11,157 nt of DNA from Flavobacteriales bacterium (GTDB lineage: Bacteria > Bacteroidota > Bacteroidia > Flavobacteriales_D > Cryomorphaceae), in the NCBI GenBank assembly GCA_020200995.1, contig JAIVHQ010000020.1, positions 1-11,157 of the forward strand. Direction: 5' to 3'. Positions 6,681-11,157 of the stretch are shown here, in pieces; within the stretch, counting starts at the first letter, position 1, and each line of letters begins with the position of its first letter. The notes beneath the pieces were generated by a model. It was not told the origin of the DNA. It did not search any database and saw nothing but the letters and a program-made list of their open reading frames with translations. A program made the translations under genes and the position numbers.

Positions 6681-7138
6681 TGCGTCTCTTTCGACTTACG
6701 CGCGAGAAATACGCCCACGAACTTTCGGGAATTGGTGCTGCACGTTTTGGATACCGATGGAATTCCGCAGGGGTTGAAATGATCTATACCGCCGAAAGCA
6801 GGGCCCTTGCACTCGCTGAAGTACTGCCGAGACTTACAGCCGAAACCTTGCCTAACGACTTTTGCATGGTTGAAATTACGGTGCCCGATGAGGTGAAGGT
6901 CCACACGCTGTCGCAAAAAAGCTTGCCTGCCGATTGGTCGATGTTTCCCCACCCCGAATCGACAAAAGCATTTGGCGACAGCTTCGTCAAAGAAGGCAAA
7001 TACTGCCTGATGCGCGTGCCATCAGCTGTGGTGGAGGGCGATTTTAACTGTCTGATCAATCCGCACCACGGGCAGTTTGCAAAAATCAAGGTGGATGCCG
7101 TACGGCGGTTTAAAGTCGATCACAGGCTGGTACGGTAA
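6680..7138 (+). CDS. RES-domain toxin of a Res-Xre toxin-antitoxin module
   Basis: This is a RES-domain toxin, 152 aa, typical length. Studied members lower cellular NAD+ (Res and MbcT) or modify the enzyme Prs by ADP-ribosylation (ParT); the family is related to ADP-ribosyltransferases. The expected active-site pattern is present: R26 in GYRWNSAG, Y36 in MIYTAES, E47 in LALAEVL and S115 in MRVPSAVV, followed by the late motif NCLINPHH (123-130). The R-to-Y and Y-to-E spacings (10 and 11) equal those of the characterised P. putida Res toxin (R31, Y41, E52) as I recall it, so the gene appears intact and active. Which NAD+ chemistry it performs cannot be read from sequence. It starts at the ATG in TGATG overlapping the antitoxin stop, as in other Res-Xre operons. 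Confidence 0.92.
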   Translation: MRLFRLTREKYAHELSGIGAARFGYRWNSAGVEMIYTAESRALALAEVLPRLTAETLPNDFCMVEITVPDEVKVHTLSQKSLPADWSMFPHPESTKAFGDSFVKEGKYCLMRVPSAVVEGDFNCLINPHHGQFAKIKVDAVRRFKVDHRLVR

Positions 7139-7185
7139 AAGTTAAGGCGGAGCATTTGCCAAAAGCAGCTGCACTCCCACCCGGA

Positions 7186-7197
7186 GCATTCGAATGC
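7186..7197. other. Perfect 12-bp palindrome between res and the TraB/GumN gene
   Basis: GCATTCGAATGC is self-complementary and is followed by AATTTTTG. It could be a protein-binding site upstream of the next gene or a very weak terminator (a 4-bp stem with a TCGA loop). Nothing else in the 96-nt gap (7139-7234) stands out. Confidence 0.3.
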
Positions 7198-7234
7198 AAT
7201 TTTTGAAGTACTTTCACGGGCCAAATCAAATTTG

Positions 7235-8125
7235 ATGGCGTTTAGAAACCTTATTGTCGCTGCATTTCTGTTTTTATCTACTCCCTGCATTGCGCAGAAC
7301 ACCATTTTGTGGTCCGTCGATCATATTGATTCGCAGCACCGCTCTTATTTGCTGGGAACGTTTCACCAGGTGGGTAGCACTTGGGTAGACAGCCTGACAA
7401 TGGTGATGGAAAAACTGGCTGCCGCTGATTTAGTAATTTTCGAATCTATCGAAACCGGCACGGAGCTTCAGTCCTCCATGGCTTCTCGCGAGTGGAACTC
7501 AGGATTTCGCGACGAATTGCGCAAGCGGGATATCGCTTGGCTCGAAGCATACACGTCCGACTGGGTGGTACCCATCGAAAAGCTTACCCCGATGGAACTC
7601 CATTGGAAACTGAGCCAGGACATGGCCAGGGTGATTTGCAATACATCTTCACCTGCAGACCGCTTTGACCACTTCGACAATTACCTGATTCACATCAGCG
7701 ACTCATTGGGATTGAAATACGTCGGGTTGGAAACCGACAGCATGCAGTCTGAATTCATCAATGAGCATGCGGGCGAAAACACCTGGAGCGCACTTAAGAA
7801 AACCATTCACAGCGACGTTCGCACATTGCGGCGCGGGAAGGCCAAGCGGGGTCAGTGCAACTTTGCAAATAAATACTTGCGGCTCGAATTGGGCAACTAC
7901 CCCCTCGACAGGGAATGTCCGGAAAGAGGTGATGCAGCCGTATCAGCGCGAAACAGGGAATGGATGATGGCACTGCCTGACTATTTGATGGAGCAGTCCT
8001 GCTTTGTTGCGGTTGGATTATTGCATTTATTTTACGATTGCGGACTTATCAACGCGCTGCGTGAGGAAGGCTTTGTGCTGGCACCCGTCTACGACCTCAA
8101 GGATCCGCCGAACGTGGAGCAATAA
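7235..8125 (+). CDS. Secreted TraB/GumN family protein
   Basis: The protein has 296 aa and belongs to the TraB/GumN family, whose members include bacterial exported proteins of unclear role and eukaryotic TraB-domain proteins related to a metal-dependent protease fold. A signal peptide is visible (residues 1-21, hydrophobic core LIVAAFLFL, likely cleavage near CIAQ/N). Family motifs follow: LLGTFH (39-44, the GTxH motif), E70 in VIFES, GLET (164-167), R239-N240, and VAVGLLHLF (259-267, the GxxH motif). Conserved acidic and His residues are kept, so it may be active. I chose ATG 7235 over an in-frame TTG one codon earlier. It follows res at 96 nt and is convergent with tonB, 51 nt apart. A link to the toxin-antitoxin pair is not supported. 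It has no lipobox I trust, although a Cys lies late in the signal. Confidence 0.82.
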   Translation: MAFRNLIVAAFLFLSTPCIAQNTILWSVDHIDSQHRSYLLGTFHQVGSTWVDSLTMVMEKLAAADLVIFESIETGTELQSSMASREWNSGFRDELRKRDIAWLEAYTSDWVVPIEKLTPMELHWKLSQDMARVICNTSSPADRFDHFDNYLIHISDSLGLKYVGLETDSMQSEFINEHAGENTWSALKKTIHSDVRTLRRGKAKRGQCNFANKYLRLELGNYPLDRECPERGDAAVSARNREWMMALPDYLMEQSCFVAVGLLHLFYDCGLINALREEGFVLAPVYDLKDPPNVEQ

Positions 8126-8176
8126 CAGGTTGTTGCAGGCGGAACTGAAGGTGCACTTATTTTTGCCGGAAGGCCA

Positions 8177-8947
8177 CTACACCAAGCGAAAACCCACCGG
8201 AAGTGTGAAGCGAACGCGCACCGGACTCTGATGCTGAAGGCCCGGCTGCCAAGGTGGCATTTGAGAAATGACGCGTACAGCCTCCTCATCCAGGATAGGA
8301 TGCACGCTTCGCACCACCTGCACTTCAGTTATTCGGCCGTCGGCCTCGACCACAAAAGCGACGAAAACTGTGCCCTGAATTCCGGCTTCCCTCGCGATAC
8401 CGGGATACCTCAGGTTTCGGGCCAGGTAGTCTTGAAAAGCCTGTTGACCGCCCACAAACTCGGGCATCACCTCTACAAAATCGAACACTTCGGGCGGAGC
8501 GGCCTCGGGCTCGGGTTCCGACCTGATTTCCACATCGGGTTGCTCGACAAAAATGCTGTCGGTGCCTTCTACATCCTGCGTGCCGATGAGGGCATCGCTC
8601 ATTTCATCGCGGGTAGGAACGGCTTTATCTTCCGGCACTTCCTCGTCCTTTTTAGCGACAGGTTGCAAAAACTTGACGGCTTTTGCTTTTGGAACTGCAT
8701 CAACGGGTTCGGGAAGGCGGCGCTCAAGTTCAATGGGCGGTGGTGCCTGCAATTCAGAGTAGTTGACCACCTTGGTCACGGTGTTTTGAATTTTCTCTTC
8801 GGCCGGCTTTCTCAAAACGTGCCTGATGTAAGGATAAAGCGCCGCCAAAAGCACCACGGCCAGCGCAAAGCCCAGCGAGGTAAGCGCCGACATGGGGTAG
8901 CGGGCTTCCAGAGATTCTGCGCCGTATGCGGGTTTCGGTTTGCTCAC
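8177..8947 (-). CDS. tonB: Energy transducer TonB
   Basis: TonB links the ExbB-ExbD proton motor in the inner membrane to outer-membrane receptors. The protein has 256 aa: a short cytoplasmic start, one membrane segment (about 20-40), a periplasmic Pro/Glu/Lys-rich linker (about 65-155), and a C-terminal TonB domain (about 160-256) with the Bacteroidota-style pattern EFVGGQQAFQDYLARNLRYP, then IQGTVFVAFVVEADG and LDEEAVRVISQMPPWQPG. The start is a GTG at 8947 that overlaps the upstream exbD stop as GTGA. The first in-frame ATG (8893) would leave almost nothing before the membrane segment, so I prefer GTG. It is the last gene of its operon, and its end faces the TraB/GumN gene. No clear terminator is seen in the 51-nt gap between the two stops. 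Confidence 0.95.
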   Translation of the reverse strand: MSKPKPAYGAESLEARYPMSALTSLGFALAVVLLAALYPYIRHVLRKPAEEKIQNTVTKVVNYSELQAPPPIELERRLPEPVDAVPKAKAVKFLQPVAKKDEEVPEDKAVPTRDEMSDALIGTQDVEGTDSIFVEQPDVEIRSEPEPEAAPPEVFDFVEVMPEFVGGQQAFQDYLARNLRYPGIAREAGIQGTVFVAFVVEADGRITEVQVVRSVHPILDEEAVRVISQMPPWQPGLQHQSPVRVRFTLPVGFRLV

Positions 8948-9471
8948 GGGACGGGCGCGTTTTCGGTTTCCAAATCAAGCTCTGAAGGCTCCGAAAGGGC
9001 GTATCGCTGCACACCGCTCACATTCAATGCATCGAGCACAGCGACGAGGCCCGCGGCATTGCTTTCGGGAAGGGGTTTTACCAAGACCACCAGACCATCC
9101 ACCTCGGTATTGACGCTGCGAAGGAGGGCAAGCAGGGGGCCGTTCTCGTATTCAATTTCGAACGTTTCAGGGTCGGTGATGCCTCGGTACCAAACGATTT
9201 TGTCTTCATGAAGCACGAGGCTGAGGGTTTTGCTTTCCTTGACGGGGGTTTCGGTTTCGGCTTCTTGACCATCGGGCTTAGCGGGCACCAAGAGCTCCAT
9301 GGCTTGCGGCTTGCTAAAGGTCGTGGCCAGCATGAAGAAGGTGAGGAGCAGAAAGGCGAGATCGACCATGGGGTTCATGTCAACGTCGACATCGCGCCGC
9401 GTCGACTTGCGGGTCTTGTCGTCCCTGCCGTGGATGCGATCTATTTCAATATCTTCAATCGGCGGCAGCAT
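8944..9471 (-). CDS. exbD: ExbD/TolR-family biopolymer transport protein (second copy)
   Basis: ExbD forms, with ExbB, the proton-driven motor that powers TonB. The protein has 175 aa: a cytoplasmic start rich in charges (1-32), a membrane segment (about 35-53, MVDLAFLLLTFFMLATTF) carrying the proton-path aspartate D37 (equivalent to E. coli ExbD D25), then a periplasmic domain whose late part (about 115-155) looks like the ExbD peptidoglycan/TonB-binding fold. It starts 17 nt inside the end of the previous exbD and overlaps tonB by 4 nt. It differs clearly from the other ExbD in length and sequence, so the two are not a recent duplication. Confidence 0.93.
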   Translation of the reverse strand: MLPPIEDIEIDRIHGRDDKTRKSTRRDVDVDMNPMVDLAFLLLTFFMLATTFSKPQAMELLVPAKPDGQEAETETPVKESKTLSLVLHEDKIVWYRGITDPETFEIEYENGPLLALLRSVNTEVDGLVVLVKPLPESNAAGLVAVLDALNVSGVQRYALSEPSELDLETENAPVP

Positions 9472-10057
9472 GGATCGGCTTTAGGTCTGTTACAATGTTG
9501 AAGCGGGTAATGTTGAGGTCGCGGAAAGTCTCGATGATTTCGTTGATCTCGGGATATTTGGCCTCTGCATCCGCATTGACTGCGAAGCGCAGGCGGGGGT
9601 TGATCATGCGGGCCGAGAGGATCCACTGTCGAAGTTCGCCGTTCTCTCCAAGGGGGATGCCTGATTGTTCGTAGGGGCGGTTTTCGAGTCTTGCGTCCAG
9701 AAATGCCTCGAGTTCGGCGGCGGGCACACCGAAAGCTCCAATCAGGGAGAATGCCTGTTGCTGTTTTTCCGTAAAGGAGATTCCGTATTGCCTGCCTGCA
9801 GCGTCGAGCAGGCGCTTGCGTTCAAATTTATTGTCGATGGAAAAATATACGGTGCCACCCGCTCCGAGGGTGACGGTGCAAAGGCCCTTTTCGGGAAGTT
9901 TGATCTCTGAGGAGGACGGTGGAATGCGCAACTCTTCGGGCAACTCGGCTTTGAAAGTGGTGGTCATCATAAAGAATGATACCAGCAAGAAGGCCATATC
10001 GACCATGGGATTCATGTCGAGTTTGGGCTTTTTGCGAATGTTGCGAAGCTTAGGCAC
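9455..10057 (-). CDS. exbD: ExbD/TolR-family biopolymer transport protein (first copy)
   Basis: This is the first of two adjacent ExbD proteins, 200 aa, longer than E. coli ExbD (141). A basic start (RNIRKKPKLDMNP) leads into a membrane segment (about 18-36, MVDMAFLLVSFFMMTTTF) with the proton-path aspartate D20. The periplasmic part holds an insert of roughly 50 residues (about 75-135, including YGISFTEKQQQAF and GIPLGENGELRQW) before the usual end RFAVNADAEAKYPEINEI...NIVTDLK. Long ExbDs of this kind are common in Bacteroidota as I recall. The start codon is GTG (10055-10057), 3 nt after the exbB stop. No closer ATG would keep the whole membrane segment and its basic flank. Confidence 0.93.
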   Translation of the reverse strand: MPKLRNIRKKPKLDMNPMVDMAFLLVSFFMMTTTFKAELPEELRIPPSSSEIKLPEKGLCTVTLGAGGTVYFSIDNKFERKRLLDAAGRQYGISFTEKQQQAFSLIGAFGVPAAELEAFLDARLENRPYEQSGIPLGENGELRQWILSARMINPRLRFAVNADAEAKYPEINEIIETFRDLNITRFNIVTDLKPIHAAAD

Positions 10058-10060
10058 GGT

Positions 10061-10882
10061 TTATTTGGATTCGGCTTTGATGTCTTCTTTGAAGCGGCCC
10101 AGGATGGCGTAGTTGGTTTCGTCGGTTGCGTAAGTGAGCTTGTCGATCTTGTTGGTGTAGTAATTGTAAATCACAATGGCCACGGCCGCCGTTGAGATAC
10201 CCAAAGCCGTGGTAACAAGTGCCTGCGAGATACCGCCCGCGAGACCCACAGCATCCGGAGAACCCGCCCGCGCTAAAGATGAAAAGGCGCGAATCATCCC
10301 GGTGACCGTACCAAGGAGACCGATGAGCGTAGCCACGGAGGCGATGGTGGAGATGATGGCCATGTTGCGCTCGAGGTGTGGCAATTCGAGGTGGGTCGCT
10401 TCTTCGAGTTCGCGTTTGAGGCGATAGGCCTGCTCTTCGGGACGGAGGTTTTCTGTGTTACTGATTTGCCGGAAGGCCCCTACCCCTTTCCTGACCACGT
10501 TGGCCACGGAGCCGCGCTGCGTATCACAAGCCGTCTCAATGGCTTCAAATTCGCCTCGACCGAGGAGGGTTTTGATGGTTTGGGCGAATGACTTATTACG
10601 GCCCTTTCCCGATGCCCTTGCGAGGTTGATGCCACGCTCAACGGTGTAAGTGATGAGGATAATGATAAATGCAATTTGCAGGATGACGATGCTGCTGCCC
10701 TTGTGGATCACCCCGAGGTAATTGCCTTCGAGGGGCTCGTTGTCGGGATTGCCACCGACAAAGTTATCGGGGTGGCCGAGGATGTTGTGGTAAATGAAGT
10801 AAGAGGCGACCAAGGCGATGACGATAACCGCCACACCCATTACCGATGTTAGTGTTTCGCTGACGTTGCGGGATTTTTCCAT
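10061..10882 (-). CDS. exbB: ExbB/TolQ/MotA-family proton channel protein
   Basis: ExbB forms the pentameric membrane scaffold around ExbD and drives TonB. The protein has 273 aa with membrane segments at about 15-34, 63-82, 174-200 and 217-242. The family core is clear: IGLLGTVTGMIRAF (187-200) and GGISQALVTTALG (216-228), then IVIYNYYTNKIDKL. T192 and T225 match the conserved pore threonines T148 and T181 of E. coli ExbB. The position of E. coli E176 is Gln220 here (codon at 10223-10225, CAG on the minus strand), which is unusual for a proton-path residue. I chose the ATG at 10882; the frame is open upstream, but those 28 residues have no family character and would cover the promoter. It is the first gene of the exbB-exbD-exbD-tonB operon. 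Confidence 0.93.
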   Translation of the reverse strand: MEKSRNVSETLTSVMGVAVIVIALVASYFIYHNILGHPDNFVGGNPDNEPLEGNYLGVIHKGSSIVILQIAFIIILITYTVERGINLARASGKGRNKSFAQTIKTLLGRGEFEAIETACDTQRGSVANVVRKGVGAFRQISNTENLRPEEQAYRLKRELEEATHLELPHLERNMAIISTIASVATLIGLLGTVTGMIRAFSSLARAGSPDAVGLAGGISQALVTTALGISTAAVAIVIYNYYTNKIDKLTYATDETNYAILGRFKEDIKAESK

Positions 10883-10908
10883 GAAAATTAGCTTGTTCTT
10901 AGTTGCAC

Positions 10909-10941
10909 GAAATATAGGGAAATCGAAAGATGCTCGACAAA
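10909..10941 (-). promoter_or_regulatory. Candidate promoter of the exbB-exbD-exbD-tonB operon
   Basis: On the minus strand, TTTG (10938-10941) is followed after 21 nt by TATATTTC (10909-10916). These fit the Bacteroidota -33 and -7 elements (TTTG and TAnnTTTG, the latter with one mismatch). The predicted leader before the ATG at 10882 is about 20-25 nt. No Fur-like site is seen in this region. Confidence 0.5.
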
Positions 10942-10970
10942 CTATTTTTACAGAAAATCTCGTCACAGTG

Positions 10971-10980
10971 CCTTATAAGG
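10971..10980. other. 10-bp palindrome CCTTATAAGG in the divergent spacer
   Basis: This perfect palindrome lies in the 264-nt spacer between exbB and the right-edge gene (10883-11146), about 30 nt upstream of the exbB -33 candidate. It is flanked by TG and GCA, so a slightly longer imperfect hairpin (TGCC...GGCA) is possible. It may be an operator, but a palindrome this short can occur by chance. Apart from the promoter candidates the spacer shows no gene. Confidence 0.2.
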
Positions 10981-11146
10981 GCATGTTAGATCAATTATGG
11001 TGGTTAGCACTGCCTGCTTTGAACTCATCCCTTGGCGCAACCCTTGCAGCTTGAAATACTGTTTAAACGCAATCTCTTTCGCCGGAAGTCTGACAACCCC
11101 ATCGCATAAATGCACTTTTGTTTACTTTCGGGCCAGGGAGGAATAG

Positions 11147-11157
11147 ATGAAAACGTA
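11147..11157 (+). CDS. Start of an unidentified gene at the right edge
   Basis: ATG at 11147 begins MKT... and is cut by the window end. It is preceded by GGAGG (11137-11141) with 5 nt spacing, a strong Shine-Dalgarno, and by TACTTTCG (11123-11130), one base from the Bacteroidota -7 box. An MKT start would suit an exported protein, but three codons are too few to say what it is. Confidence 0.5.

Noticed and set aside
6680..8125. TraB/GumN gene as a third member of the toxin-antitoxin operon
   Set aside because: A 96-nt gap with a palindrome separates them, the protein is exported, and no known Res-Xre system includes such a gene.
8231..9211. Long plus-strand open frame over tonB and exbD (326 codons)
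   Set aside because: It covers two well-supported minus-strand genes, and its composition is that of an antisense shadow.
10650..10672. Fur-box-like hexamers (GATAAT GATAAA) near the TonB operon
   Set aside because: They lie inside the exbB coding sequence and simply encode Ile/Leu-rich membrane residues; they are not upstream of a gene.

Overview
The window looks like a chromosomal segment of a Bacteroidota bacterium, possibly Flavobacteriales with a fairly GC-rich genome. The lineage call is inference and rests on several signs. There is an exbB-exbD-exbD-tonB cluster of the Bacteroidota type. The large AsmA-family protein is of the kind these bacteria carry. Promoter candidates resemble TTTG / TAnnTTTG, and most genes lack a Shine-Dalgarno sequence.

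Layout. Positions 1-4726 hold a minus-strand run that reads aroC (chorismate synthase), then a DAACS-family acidic amino acid symporter, then an AsmA-like envelope protein. aroC and the symporter overlap by ATGA, and 28 nt separate the symporter from the AsmA gene, so this is probably one operon. The AsmA gene leaves the window at its left edge and carries a frameshift near 1256-1270. Diverging from aroC is hutI (imidazolonepropionase, 4810-6042), with no other histidine-degradation gene nearby. A short tandem repeat (three and a half 15-bp units) begins exactly at the hutI stop codon. It is followed by a two-gene Xre-Res toxin-antitoxin module (6177-7138) and a secreted TraB/GumN-family protein (7235-8125). 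Convergent to these is a minus-strand operon, 10882 to 8177, encoding ExbB, two ExbD proteins and TonB. Its genes overlap or nearly touch, and it has a plausible promoter just upstream. At the right edge a new plus-strand gene begins at 11147 behind a real Shine-Dalgarno sequence; only its first codons are visible.

How the genes work together. ExbB, ExbD and TonB should form the inner-membrane motor that uses proton motive force to drive TonB-dependent outer-membrane receptors. Xre should hold the Res toxin inactive and repress its own operon. The other genes are housekeeping (aromatic amino acid synthesis, histidine breakdown, glutamate/aspartate uptake, envelope maintenance) and share no obvious single pathway.

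I found no clearly new multi-gene system. The observations most worth a second look are the AsmA frameshift, where both reading frames make family-like sequence over the same bases; a Gln where E. coli ExbB has its proton-path Glu; and the repeat that supplies the hutI stop codon.
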